Source: Methanobacteriota archaeon
Lineage (GTDB): Archaea; Thermoplasmatota; Poseidoniia; Poseidoniales; Poseidoniaceae
Length of the DNA: 36,049 nt
NCBI GenBank assembly: GCA_002706065.1
Contig: PAJM01000019.1
Span: 1-36,049, forward strand
Direction of reading: 5' to 3'
Positions 17,787 to 26,248 of this stretch are shown here, one piece after another. The notes below the pieces were generated by a model. The model saw nothing but the letters and a program-made list of their open reading frames with translations. It did not search any database and was not told the origin of the DNA. A program made the translations under genes and the position numbers. Position 1 is the stretch's first letter. Each line of letters opens with the position of its first letter.

Positions 17787-18691
17787 TCCTCTCCAATTCC
17801 CGAAAGAAGCATAACAATTCGAATCGTGCCCTCCAAGTCCGGAGAAACACGGGCTCCAAGAATCACCTGGGCATCGGAATCGACAGCAGATGTAAGCGCA
17901 GTAGCGATTTCGTCAACTTGCCCGATGGTCATCCCCATTCCGCCTTCGATTTGCAACAGGCAGCCTTTTGCTCCAGCCACATTCATTGGTGCTAACGGGG
18001 CTTTTATCGTCGCATTGTACAAATCGTCCAGTTGATCGTGATGGCCAGTACCCACCAACATGGTCGAGCCTCCTTGATGCTGCACAATGGCTCTCAAATC
18101 CATCAAATCGAGATTGATAAGACCCATCGAAAGGAGTGTTCGAACCAAGCCATCGATGAGATCTTCCACCCATTCTGAACCCATGCTCCAATCTTTTCCA
18201 CGATCTCGCGCTTGACGAGCCAAGCGTTCAAGCGAAAGTTCCACACACACATCGGATTGATGTTTTAGCCGTTGAATCTCTGCCTCCGCAATTTTCTTTC
18301 TTGTTGGTTGATGGGCAAACGGTAAGGCAGCAATTGAGAGAACCGTTGCTCCGTGAAGTTTTGCTTGTCGAGCAAATTCGTGTGATGCCCCAGTCCCAGT
18401 ACCCCCCCCAAGACCAGCCACAATGATAACCAACTCTGCTTTCTCAAGGAAGGGGAGTGTGCGTGTAGCAAGACCTCGCATTCGCTGTTCAGCCAACGGG
18501 GGTAAAGCAGCGCAACCCAATGCGTCAAGCGTATGACCCAGCCGAATGATGTGGGCATCTTCGACTTCTGGAAAACGATCGTCGGCATCGAGCATCAACA
18601 ACGATGCACCTGCTCCACGCTGATGGGCTCTTGCGGCCCAAACACAGCCAAGTCCACCAATTCCTGTGATGAGGATTTGGGACGACTCCAT
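17783..18691 (-). CDS. FtsZ/tubulin-family GTPase, short divergent form
   Basis: This 302-aa protein has the tubulin/FtsZ signature GLGGGTGTGA (93-102), which binds nucleotide phosphates. It also has the T7 catalytic loop NLDLMD (193-198; pattern NxDxxD), which acts on the nucleotide of the neighbouring subunit. The first loop reads GIGGLG instead of the usual GVGGAG, and the ending VILGARVSPDLEGTIRIVML fits the FtsZ C-terminal domain. It is shorter than typical FtsZ (about 350-400 aa) and lacks the flexible tail that recruits membrane anchors. It may be a cell-division FtsZ or an accessory paralogue. It lies downstream of the TPR gene, separated by 35 bases, on the same strand. Confidence 0.8.
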   Translation of the reverse strand: MESSQILITGIGGLGCVWAARAHQRGAGASLLMLDADDRFPEVEDAHIIRLGHTLDALGCAALPPLAEQRMRGLATRTLPFLEKAELVIIVAGLGGGTGTGASHEFARQAKLHGATVLSIAALPFAHQPTRKKIAEAEIQRLKHQSDVCVELSLERLARQARDRGKDWSMGSEWVEDLIDGLVRTLLSMGLINLDLMDLRAIVQHQGGSTMLVGTGHHDQLDDLYNATIKAPLAPMNVAGAKGCLLQIEGGMGMTIGQVDEIATALTSAVDSDAQVILGARVSPDLEGTIRIVMLLSGIGED

Positions 18692-18726
18692 ACCATGCCC
18701 TTAGCCATGACGCCCTTGAACTTACC

Positions 18727-19029
18727 TTATTTTTCAACAAATCGCAGGTACCGACGACGAGCATCGCGAGCCCATGCATTGTCCGGCTCAAGGCGCAACA
18801 CCTTGTCATAATACGAAACGGCTGTTTCGAATTCAGAAAAATGTCGACCGTAGAGGTGCCCAAGATTGGACAACACTGGAATGCATTCTTCGTCTTCCTC
18901 AAGCATGCTCAAGAGCAACCGCTCAGCAGCACCGAGGTCATTTTTAAGCATTAAATCCTCAGCTTCATCAAGGCGTTCAAGTTGACTTGAAGTGAGGTCG
19001 TAAATGTTGTCAAATGGTGTTTCCGCCAT
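18727..19029 (-). CDS. Small TPR-repeat protein
   Basis: This 100-aa protein contains TPR-like helical pairs. LDEAEDLMLKNDLGAAERLL and a following LSNLGHLYGR..SEFETAVSYYDKVL..EPDN unit show the spaced Leu/Gly/Ala/Tyr/Ala/Pro pattern. Such repeats bind protein partners. The open frame reaches back to 19128, but the ATG at 19029 (MAETPFDN) gives a protein without the implausible basic leader. The FtsZ-like gene follows 35 bases downstream, so co-transcription and a linked role are possible but unproven. Confidence 0.75.
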   Translation of the reverse strand: MAETPFDNIYDLTSSQLERLDEAEDLMLKNDLGAAERLLLSMLEEDEECIPVLSNLGHLYGRHFSEFETAVSYYDKVLRLEPDNAWARDARRRYLRFVEK

Positions 19030-19166
19030 GAAGTTCCGACGGGGTCGAATCACAAGAATTCTTGCCTTGTTAGTTTTTGGTTCAAAAACGGCACACTGCA
19101 AAGCATTATTCTTACGAATCACTAACAATGTTTAAGGTGTCCTTCTAAGTCGAAAGACCATAGGGT

Positions 19167-19985
19167 GTGGCCGTGCTAGCAACGTCGTTCTCAAAACGTC
19201 GGACCATTGTGGTTGCAGTGTTGCTTCTTTTGCTCTTGCCAGGCCTTGCTACATCACTCCCAACAGGAATTGGAGGGCAACAAAATGACATCGCCGATGT
19301 CGCTAAAGAAGGTTGTCTGTGTCACAACGCCGCACCATCCAACAGTGTCCAAGTAATTTTGGACAGTGTTCCGTATGCATGGGCGCCCGGTGAAACCTAC
19401 GAGCTCCAACTCCACATCATCGGTGGACCTTCTGCTGGAGGGCAGTACTCTGCTGGGTTCTCGATGCGTGTTTCCAGTGGCGAACTTGCAGGCATTGGTG
19501 CTGACAACTGGCAAGGCGATCTCCAATCCCTTACACACACATCTTCATCTGCAGCCGAGAGCGACCGCATGTGGGATCTCACTTGGACCGCACCTGCTGA
19601 GGGAGAAGGCACCGTCATATTTTGGATTACAGGCAACAGTGTCAATGGTGACGGTGGTCTTGGAAACGTTGTGGAAGATATGTGGAATCAACTCACCTTT
19701 GCGTTGGTTGAGGGTGATGAAGACAGTCTAGCCCGTGGCACTCGCACCGTATTTGCTGGCGATGGTAATGTAGCCCCTCCTGAGCCAGAATCGCATGGCA
19801 CTGATTTGCATCACATGGGTGCAAAACTTCGAGCTCACTGGCTTGGACTCCTCGGCTTCGGAGCAGTCATCATGTGCGTTGTCTTCGCAGGACTGATGCT
19901 CCGTTATGGATTCTCAACATCCTACGAGGGTCGAAGCAACCAACTGCGACTCCGCTACAAACTCATGCGACGAGGTGATCAGTGA
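19167..19985 (+). CDS. Exported membrane-anchored protein with CXCH motif, first gene of respiratory operon
   Basis: This 272-aa protein has a signal peptide (hydrophobic run about 13-30), a beta-rich external domain and one C-terminal membrane helix (~225-248) with a basic cytoplasmic end. Just after the signal peptide is GCLCHN, a CXCH motif. The domain then shows the WDLTWTAP..G.GTV.FW..GN..NGDG pattern of Reeler-like domains (annotated in databases as choice-of-anchor V), which in many bacteria carry a CXXCH haem c site at the same place. Here the site is one residue short, so haem binding is uncertain. It starts with GTG at 19167 and overlaps the next gene by one base. Position suggests an electron-transfer or assembly partner of the Rieske/cytochrome b complex. 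Confidence 0.75.
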   Translation: MAVLATSFSKRRTIVVAVLLLLLLPGLATSLPTGIGGQQNDIADVAKEGCLCHNAAPSNSVQVILDSVPYAWAPGETYELQLHIIGGPSAGGQYSAGFSMRVSSGELAGIGADNWQGDLQSLTHTSSSAAESDRMWDLTWTAPAEGEGTVIFWITGNSVNGDGGLGNVVEDMWNQLTFALVEGDEDSLARGTRTVFAGDGNVAPPEPESHGTDLHHMGAKLRAHWLGLLGFGAVIMCVVFAGLMLRYGFSTSYEGRSNQLRLRYKLMRRGDQ

Positions 19986-20431
19986 TGTACGACGACACCA
20001 TCAACAACCTGCTCAAGGGCGTCGCTGACGGTTCAATTTCCGTCAAGGATGCTCGTAACGCACTCGAAGGTGTTGAACTCACAGAGGAGCAAATGGATGA
20101 AGCCATCAATCACGGTGTTCACGATGTCGCCGAATCAGGAACCATCGTTAGTGCAAGTCTTGCACCGTCTGGTGGCTCCTATCTCACCATGTTCTTCTTT
20201 GCATGGGGAATCTTCTGGGCTTGTTATTGGGCATTCTCGCTCATTTATGGCCTCGCTAAGAGGTGGGACCAGCAACAGCTTGCATTCCACCTTGCCATGA
20301 CTCTGACAACTCTCATCCTCATGGGAGTGATCTACCTTAAGTTCATCTTGCCAGACACCATCATCGTCAAACATTCTCAAAACAAATACGTACCTGAGCA
20401 CGTCAAAGATTGGAAGGAGTACAAGTGGTGA
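19985..20431 (+). CDS. Two-helix membrane protein of the respiratory operon
   Basis: This 148-aa protein has an N-terminal soluble part (about 1-50) with a helical LLKGVADGSISVKDARNAL stretch reminiscent of SHOCT-like short oligomerisation helices. Two membrane helices follow (about 68-90 and 100-122), then a charged tail. I do not recognise it. The ATG at 19985 shares a base with the preceding stop, and its own stop overlaps the GTG start of the Rieske gene, so it is translationally coupled on both sides. A structural subunit of the Rieske/cytochrome b complex is the simplest inference. Confidence 0.7.
   Translation: MYDDTINNLLKGVADGSISVKDARNALEGVELTEEQMDEAINHGVHDVAESGTIVSASLAPSGGSYLTMFFFAWGIFWACYWAFSLIYGLAKRWDQQQLAFHLAMTLTTLILMGVIYLKFILPDTIIVKHSQNKYVPEHVKDWKEYKW
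20412..20419 (+). promoter_or_regulatory. Ribosome binding site that decides the Rieske start
   Basis: GGAAGGAG lies eight bases before GTG 20428 but seventeen before ATG 20437, so it favours the GTG start, which also overlaps the upstream stop codon as GTGA. Confidence 0.6.
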
Positions 20432-21279
20432 AGTGTATGGCTAAGGATTACAACCTCTTCGTCCCTGAAACAAAAGAAGGCGTTGCCAACGCTGGTGAAA
20501 CCGTCATCAACCGAAGGCAGTTTCTTCGTTATGGATTCAATACCACGGCCGGTGTTCTTGCTGCATCCTTGGGCGTACTTGGGTTTGCTGCGATTCTCTT
20601 GCCACCCGGTGGAGGTTCAGCGGGAGATCTGTCGGTAAAATTCTGGGCCAAGGGTCGTGAAGATACGGCATGGTACGGACCAAAACATCTCCAGTCCATG
20701 ACCAAGGCAGACTTCGTTGCCGAAGCGGCGAATTCCAACACAGGCACATCTGGTGCTTCGGGAGTATGGAACGGCGTTCCAGTCGTTGTGACCTATGTTG
20801 AGGACTCGAAATGGCAAGGTTCACCAACCGACAACAACAAAGCACGGTTCCAAATGATGGAAGGCTACGATGAATCCGGCAAATACATTGGTCACTTTGA
20901 AGACATGGTGGCGTTGGATGACCGAATCTATCCTTCCGATGACCTGATCATGGTCTTTGGTCGATGCACTCACCTATGCTGCATTCCGGGGTGGCAACTT
21001 GTTGCTAATTCGTACACCGATGACACATGGACTCCGGGTGGGACCGATGATGGTGGAACGAAACTGTTCTGCATCTGTCACTCCTCTCGGTTTGATACAA
21101 CCGCCTTGGAGATGAATACCAACCGTAACCGATCCAACGGTGCTACGTTCACTTACGCTGGAGTACGCAAAGCTGGTGGTCCCGCTCCTGTCGGACTGCC
21201 GCTGATTCCAATTGTACTCAACAACGATGTCGTTGAAGGAATAACCGATTATGTCGATTGGCTGACGTATTGTGATTGA
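20428..21279 (+). CDS. Rieske iron-sulfur protein
   Basis: This 283-aa protein carries the two Rieske boxes: CTHLCC at 180-185 and CICHSS at 215-220. They supply two Cys and two His ligands for the [2Fe-2S] cluster plus the flanking disulfide pair. A twin-arginine export signal (NRRQFLR, about 28-34) precedes a hydrophobic segment that probably stays as the membrane anchor. The family usually reads CTHLGC and CPCHGS, so Gly is Cys in box one, and Pro and Gly are Ile and Ser in box two. It should take an electron from quinol at the outer face and pass it to an external carrier. It starts by GTGA overlap and is followed ten bases on by cytochrome b. Confidence 0.92.
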   Translation: MKCMAKDYNLFVPETKEGVANAGETVINRRQFLRYGFNTTAGVLAASLGVLGFAAILLPPGGGSAGDLSVKFWAKGREDTAWYGPKHLQSMTKADFVAEAANSNTGTSGASGVWNGVPVVVTYVEDSKWQGSPTDNNKARFQMMEGYDESGKYIGHFEDMVALDDRIYPSDDLIMVFGRCTHLCCIPGWQLVANSYTDDTWTPGGTDDGGTKLFCICHSSRFDTTALEMNTNRNRSNGATFTYAGVRKAGGPAPVGLPLIPIVLNNDVVEGITDYVDWLTYCD

Positions 21280-21288
21280 GGTGATAAA

Positions 21289-22155
21289 ATGACAACAATG
21301 TTCTGGATTCTTTGGTTTTTCATCGCTTTCATCATCGTCCTTGTGGCCTTTACGCTACGTAAGGAAACAGAAGAAATGCCCCGCCGAGAAATTCTCCGTG
21401 CGGTCGAATCGACCGGAGGCATGGGGATTTCAGAACGGGCCTTCTTGTGGGTGTTCTCATGGATGGATACTCGCTTCCGTATACAGGACTATTGGAACAT
21501 GTCCAAGGGCGCCTACTACAACATGCATCGACAAATGCCACTCACACACGCAGAAAAATACAAGCTGCGAATCATATGGTATTGGTACCCATTGTACTGT
21601 CTTGGAGGAATTTCCTTCTTGAGTTTCATTATTCTCGTCATGACAGGAACCATTCTCGGAATTTACTATGTTCCTGGCGGTGAAGGAGATCCTTCCCCTG
21701 CTTATGCTTCAATGGAATTCATTATGCTTGAGTTACCGTTTGGCTACATTATTCGTGCAGTCCACCATTGGGGAACACACTTCATGGTTGCATCTGTCTT
21801 CTTACACATGTGTCGTGTCTACTTTACAGGTGCCTACAGAAACCCACGAGAACTCAATTGGCTCATCGGTGTAGCCCTGATGGCATTGACCATCGTTTTC
21901 GGATACTCAGGCTATCTCCTGCCATGGGACAGCCTTGCTTACGGTGCAGCAGTCATCGGAATTAACCTCGCTAACTCCTCACCGCTCATTGGAAAGTACA
22001 TTGCAACACTTCTCTTTGGAGGTTCGTCGCTTACACCTCGAACGGTCACTCGTATGTACTTCATCCACGTCTTTATCCTTCCAGTGATCGTGACTACACT
22101 GATCATCATTCACTTGTTTATTGTCTGGGTACAAGGTATTGCGGAGCCACATTGA
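21289..22155 (+). CDS. b6-type cytochrome b subunit
   Basis: This 288-aa protein is the four-helix core of cytochrome b preceded by an extra N-terminal helix (about 3-22). Haem ligands are visible: H159 and H173 (VHHWGTHFMVASVFLH) and H260 and H275. The second pair is separated by 14 residues, as in b6f rather than the 13 of mitochondrial-type cytochrome b. YCLGGIS at 103-109 matches the b6 segment whose Cys binds the extra haem c(i); here it is C104. The SGYLLPWD block (207-214) is typical of the family. The PEWY-type loop is not here but in the next gene, so the complex is split as in b6f. A GAGGTGAT site precedes the ATG. Confidence 0.93.
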   Translation: MTTMFWILWFFIAFIIVLVAFTLRKETEEMPRREILRAVESTGGMGISERAFLWVFSWMDTRFRIQDYWNMSKGAYYNMHRQMPLTHAEKYKLRIIWYWYPLYCLGGISFLSFIILVMTGTILGIYYVPGGEGDPSPAYASMEFIMLELPFGYIIRAVHHWGTHFMVASVFLHMCRVYFTGAYRNPRELNWLIGVALMALTIVFGYSGYLLPWDSLAYGAAVIGINLANSSPLIGKYIATLLFGGSSLTPRTVTRMYFIHVFILPVIVTTLIIIHLFIVWVQGIAEPH

Positions 22156-22169
22156 TCGGAGGAATTTGA

Positions 22170-24956
22170 ATGGGACTAATGGAAAACTTGGGACGAGTTG
22201 CAACCTCGTACATGGATGAGAAAGCCAAGCTACAGGAAGCTGGCGAAAAGCGTAAGCGCACACGGATGGGTCACGGTTTCTGGCCACATGAAGTTCTGCG
22301 TGACACCATTCTCTTTGCTTTCATGGCCGCAGTATTGCTGTTCTATGCATGGCTGATTCCACCGCCATTGCACGGTGCAGCAGACCCCTATGCTCAAGCA
22401 GGATTCGTTTTCCCTGATTGGTACGTACTGTTCTCATATGGGTACCTGCGATGGGGAGAATATCTTCCGCAATTTACAGTACCAACCGGATTTATTGGCG
22501 ACATTGTTGGCCAACCGGTCTTCGCATGGAACGCTGCATGGTGGGGCGCTGCTCTGACCGGAATTCCAGTTGGAATCCTTGCACTTCCTCCGTTCCTTGG
22601 CGGACGTGAGAAGCGACCTGTCGAAGACCCATGGTTTGCTGCAGCTGGTGCAGTATATCTCGCTCACGTTTGGTTCATCTCTGTCTTTTCGATCAACATT
22701 TTCCTTGAACTGTACGGGAAAAATCGTTCGGATTTTTGTAAGCTCGATTCACATGGAGATCTGTTATGTGGAACGAGAGCACCGTGGATAGCGGAAATAT
22801 TCAATGCTGTGCCTTGGATCCTAACGGGCCTGCTGTTATGGATTGTCATCTACTTCATTGGGCGGAATGTCCTTGTCAAGGCCTGGGGCTCGGGCTTTAC
22901 GCCAGAGCACGGTAAGCGATTGATTATTGGAGCCCTCGTTGTATCTGCAGGAGCATCTGTTGCTACCTTCGACACCTACGACAACGGTTTCTGGGAAGCG
23001 GGTGGACTGTTGACCATCAAAGGACTAACACATGACTACTATCCAGAACTTGAAGCCATGCGGACACAACCTGCGGATGTCCACGTTCATGAGACCAATT
23101 CATTCACGGACGATCGGGGTTACACGGATGGTATCGTACCCGCCAGCGAGTGGTTGGATTGGCAAATTTTCCAACCAGCTCGTGAAACAATCATCGATTT
23201 CAGTGATGCAAACAATCACCAAGACATTGAACGAGAAGAAAACGCCGCAGGGGCTACAGAAACATTCGCAGGTGGCGCAGGCTACTCTGCGTCTGGAACA
23301 TTCACGGTTTATGATACGTACACCAGCGAGGCCCTTCCAACCGATGTCACCTGCGAGTACCGTGCAAGCGAACGGAAAATCGATGGCGTCAATACTGCAA
23401 CAATGCTCACAAGCACAATGTCTGTCAGCGACAGTTCTGGAACGGTCATCACACAATTCAACGATTGTGAGGGCGCAGAAATCAACCTCGAGCCCGGTGT
23501 CTACGGCTATGCTTACACAATCACAGCCTCCGGACCTTTGGCACTGAATGAGTCAATCACAACGGAAACCACATTCTCAGTACGCACTTTCCAACCGCTC
23601 CTTCTGTGGGACAACAGTGCAGGAGAACATGCTGGAACGGTCGTTGATTTGGATGATGATGCAGCGCTTGCAGCCTATCCGAATCAATTCAGTGTTACAG
23701 AAAATCCATCGTACCACGTTAATCCAAAGTCCTTGGATGCGAAACTCACCTATGCCATGTTCATACCATGTCTGACCTTTGGTGCAGTTGTTATCGTTCT
23801 GTTGCGATCGATGGCGCGTGGTTATGAATTCGAGATGAACAAGTGTTACGGCTGTGACCTGTGTGACGATGCTTGTCCAGTTCGATTGTTCAATGGTGGA
23901 GACAAACTCAACATCATTTACAATTCATGGAACAACGAAGACGATGGTGTCCCGTTGTACTCGTGTCTTACATGTACTGCATGTACGAATGCTTGTCCGC
24001 AACTTGTCAACTACGATTCCTACGTTGACATCCGTCGAAGTCTTATCGTCGGAGGGCCAGCTGCAGAAATTCCACACACAGTTCTCCAAGCAGTGCTTGC
24101 AGCAGAAGCTGAAGAAGGCTCGAACGATGACTTCATCCCAGTTGAAGAATACCCAATCTCATCCAGTGTAGGATACTACCCTGGATGTGTTGACTATCTC
24201 GACCAAGAAATGGTCTTCTCTCACGTTAACGAAGGAGAGATGAACCTCGGAGATTCAACGACTGCGGCCTTCACATTGTTCGAGGAAATGGGTCACGATG
24301 TGTCTTATCTTGGACGTGACTTCCTCAAGTGCTGTGGTCACGACCAGAAGTGGCAGGGATTGACTGAAGTCTTTGACAAACTCAAGGCGTACAACCAGAA
24401 GAAGATCGAAGCATCTGGTATTGATACACTCGTCTCATCCTGTGCAGAGTGTTTCCGTACCTTTGCTCGAGATTACGAACTCGAAGGAGTCAAAGTCATG
24501 CACACGACTGAATATCTTATCGAGAATGGTTTCGACATGCAACTCTCAACGGATGCAACCACAGTCACATACCACGACCCATGTCGTCTTGGACGGCAAA
24601 TGGGCATCTACGATGAACCTCGTGAACTCATCAACGCCATCGACGGTGTTGATCTCGTCGAGATGGAACATCATGGTGAAGATGCGATGTGCTGTGGTGT
24701 CTCAAGCATGATGTCTTGCAACGAAAATGCCCGAGCTCTTCGTGTTGCACGAATGGAAGAAATCAAATCAACTGGAGCAGACACAATGCTGACTGCATGT
24801 CCAAAGTGTGTATCTCACTTTGAATGTCTCAAATTTGAGGGTGATGAGCGCTACGAAGACATCGAGATTCTCGATGTTGTGTCCTTCCTTGCTCGTGAAA
24901 TCAACGCAAAGAAGAGTGAACTTCCAATCAACACTCCAACTGAAGTTGAGGCTTGA
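22170..24956 (+). CDS. Cytochrome b subunit IV-like protein fused to HdrD/GlpC-type iron-sulfur module
   Basis: This is a 928-aa fusion. Residues ~40-270 form a subunit IV-like membrane part with FPDWY (81-85), the counterpart of the quinol-site PEWY motif, and about five helices. Residues ~285-525 are an exported beta-rich domain of unknown role. A helix (~528-546) returns the chain to the cytoplasm. Two [4Fe-4S] motifs follow: C559/C562/C565/C569 and C599/C602/C605/C609. Two CCG-type domains come next: C673...C721-C722...C758/C761 and C805...C841-C842...C877/C880. The second matches the CX31-39CCX35-36CXXC pattern closely. In HdrB/HdrD such domains hold the noncubane clusters that reduce disulfides; GlpC and lactate-oxidase subunits share them. 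The GGAGGAA site before the ATG is strong. The gene ends two bases from a convergent gene. Confidence 0.92.
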   Translation: MGLMENLGRVATSYMDEKAKLQEAGEKRKRTRMGHGFWPHEVLRDTILFAFMAAVLLFYAWLIPPPLHGAADPYAQAGFVFPDWYVLFSYGYLRWGEYLPQFTVPTGFIGDIVGQPVFAWNAAWWGAALTGIPVGILALPPFLGGREKRPVEDPWFAAAGAVYLAHVWFISVFSINIFLELYGKNRSDFCKLDSHGDLLCGTRAPWIAEIFNAVPWILTGLLLWIVIYFIGRNVLVKAWGSGFTPEHGKRLIIGALVVSAGASVATFDTYDNGFWEAGGLLTIKGLTHDYYPELEAMRTQPADVHVHETNSFTDDRGYTDGIVPASEWLDWQIFQPARETIIDFSDANNHQDIEREENAAGATETFAGGAGYSASGTFTVYDTYTSEALPTDVTCEYRASERKIDGVNTATMLTSTMSVSDSSGTVITQFNDCEGAEINLEPGVYGYAYTITASGPLALNESITTETTFSVRTFQPLLLWDNSAGEHAGTVVDLDDDAALAAYPNQFSVTENPSYHVNPKSLDAKLTYAMFIPCLTFGAVVIVLLRSMARGYEFEMNKCYGCDLCDDACPVRLFNGGDKLNIIYNSWNNEDDGVPLYSCLTCTACTNACPQLVNYDSYVDIRRSLIVGGPAAEIPHTVLQAVLAAEAEEGSNDDFIPVEEYPISSSVGYYPGCVDYLDQEMVFSHVNEGEMNLGDSTTAAFTLFEEMGHDVSYLGRDFLKCCGHDQKWQGLTEVFDKLKAYNQKKIEASGIDTLVSSCAECFRTFARDYELEGVKVMHTTEYLIENGFDMQLSTDATTVTYHDPCRLGRQMGIYDEPRELINAIDGVDLVEMEHHGEDAMCCGVSSMMSCNENARALRVARMEEIKSTGADTMLTACPKCVSHFECLKFEGDERYEDIEILDVVSFLAREINAKKSELPINTPTEVEA

Positions 24957-24958
24957 AA

Positions 24959-25243
24959 TCAATCCTGAGAAGGAGCGTCGTCCTCCATTCCTACGATTTC
25001 GTAGTTTGAAGGGAAGAGCGCAATAAGTACACCAGCGATGAGGCTGACCAGCCCCCACATGAACTCTTGATTGACGAACAGAAGTTCCAATGCGATCACA
25101 CAAAGGATGAGCCCTCCGATGTTGGAGGTCCAAACAAGCGTTTTGAATGTTCCAAGGGAAACGCCTGTGGTCCCTTCCTTTCGATAAGGGCCGAATTCAC
25201 CACCAAATCGTTGTGCAGTTGGTTGTTTTCCCTTCTTTGACAT
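24959..25243 (-). CDS. Small two-helix membrane protein
   Basis: This 94-aa protein has a basic N-terminus of about 35 residues, two hydrophobic segments (about 38-57 and 62-80) and an acidic tail. It is not recognised. GAGGTGA lies before its ATG, nine bases after the ferredoxin stop, so it is the last gene of a three-gene minus-strand set. Its stop lies two bases from the stop of the cytochrome/HdrD fusion on the other strand. Confidence 0.65.
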   Translation of the reverse strand: MSKKGKQPTAQRFGGEFGPYRKEGTTGVSLGTFKTLVWTSNIGGLILCVIALELLFVNQEFMWGLVSLIAGVLIALFPSNYEIVGMEDDAPSQD

Positions 25244-25252
25244 TCAATCACC

Positions 25253-25585
25253 TCATCGGTCAATCATATTGATTGCATCAGTCGGACAGGCAAGAACGCA
25301 AAGTCTGCACCCTGTACAGGACTCACGAACAATCTTCGCTTTTTGATTGCTTTCAACCTTGATTAAAGGACTACGCATAGCCACTTTGTAGACTTCGATG
25401 GCATCGTCATCACAGACGATGGTACATTGGTCACAACCAATGCACAACTCCTCTTTGACGAACGCTACAGCAGACTCTCCGCCTTTCAGTGATGCGTGTT
25501 GGACACCACGTTGACGATTCAGACTCGTACGGATCCGCTTCGCCTCTTGTGCGCGGCGACGCTTCAGCTCATCCGAGGACGTCAT
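25253..25585 (-). CDS. 2[4Fe-4S] ferredoxin
   Basis: This 110-aa protein carries two cluster motifs: C48/C51/C54/C58 and C90/C93/C96/C100. The second is followed by the usual Pro; the first is followed by Asp (CDDDAI). About 45 basic residues precede the first motif, unlike minimal ferredoxins, and may dock to a partner or membrane. About 30 residues separate the clusters. The ATG at 25585 lies inside the end of the upstream membrane-protein gene (17-base overlap) with GGTGA before it. Next to the iron-sulfur respiratory operon it could carry electrons to or from the HdrD-like module; this is inference. Confidence 0.88.
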   Translation of the reverse strand: MTSSDELKRRRAQEAKRIRTSLNRQRGVQHASLKGGESAVAFVKEELCIGCDQCTIVCDDDAIEVYKVAMRSPLIKVESNQKAKIVRESCTGCRLCVLACPTDAINMIDR

Positions 25586-26228
25586 GGTTCACCTCAGCAA
25601 TGGGTTGCCCTTGAAACTTGGCAACGCTCAAATTAACAAGTAAATCTCCAAAACAATAGAATGCACCGACCAAAAGAGGTGGATTCCAAGCGGTAAAAAT
25701 CGTGTAAGGAACCTCTGGAGCCCACGCCCAATTTCCAAGATACGTGCCCCATAATTCCATGAACAAGGCAAGCCATACCATCGAAGCATAGAGGCGTGGT
25801 TCTGGACCATAGTGTACAAATCCAAGGGTCAGGAACAGAAGGATTACCGCCGAGGTATCGATTCCAATTACTGCCATATACACAACGAACGGGACAAGGA
25901 ATAAAATCAGATAGATTGGTGAGCCAACTGGTAAATGCTTTGCAACACGACGACCAAGATCAAACAGGAAGTAGTGGCCGACCGGAACAAACAGTGGCAT
26001 CAAATCTCGTTGATACTCGTAAATGAGCCATACCTCACTAAAGAACAACTCCATAGGGGTTGCAAATGCCAACACAGCAAGCATCTCGATGCGTTCCTTT
26101 CGATCGGTTTTCCAAAAGATGAGTGAAAAGACGCTGATGCACCAGATGTTGACTGGCCATTCTGCGTATTTCGCTGAAACAAGAAGACCTATTGCAATCG
26201 TTAGGACATAGAGAACTTCACGACGCAT
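25569..26228 (-). CDS. Hypothetical polytopic membrane protein
   Basis: This 219-aa protein has about seven hydrophobic segments. Conserved-looking polar patches in the helices, such as PMELFFSE, PVGHYFLFD and FMELWGTYLGNWAW, suggest a functional site with acidic residues and His, but I cannot assign a family. It is the first gene of a set with the ferredoxin and a small membrane protein. A TATA-like box about 25 bases before the ATG predicts a leaderless mRNA. Confidence 0.65.
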   Translation of the reverse strand: MRREVLYVLTIAIGLLVSAKYAEWPVNIWCISVFSLIFWKTDRKERIEMLAVLAFATPMELFFSEVWLIYEYQRDLMPLFVPVGHYFLFDLGRRVAKHLPVGSPIYLILFLVPFVVYMAVIGIDTSAVILLFLTLGFVHYGPEPRLYASMVWLALFMELWGTYLGNWAWAPEVPYTIFTAWNPPLLVGAFYCFGDLLVNLSVAKFQGQPIAEVNHDVLG

Positions 26229-26248
26229 GATTGCGCTACGAGTTCATT

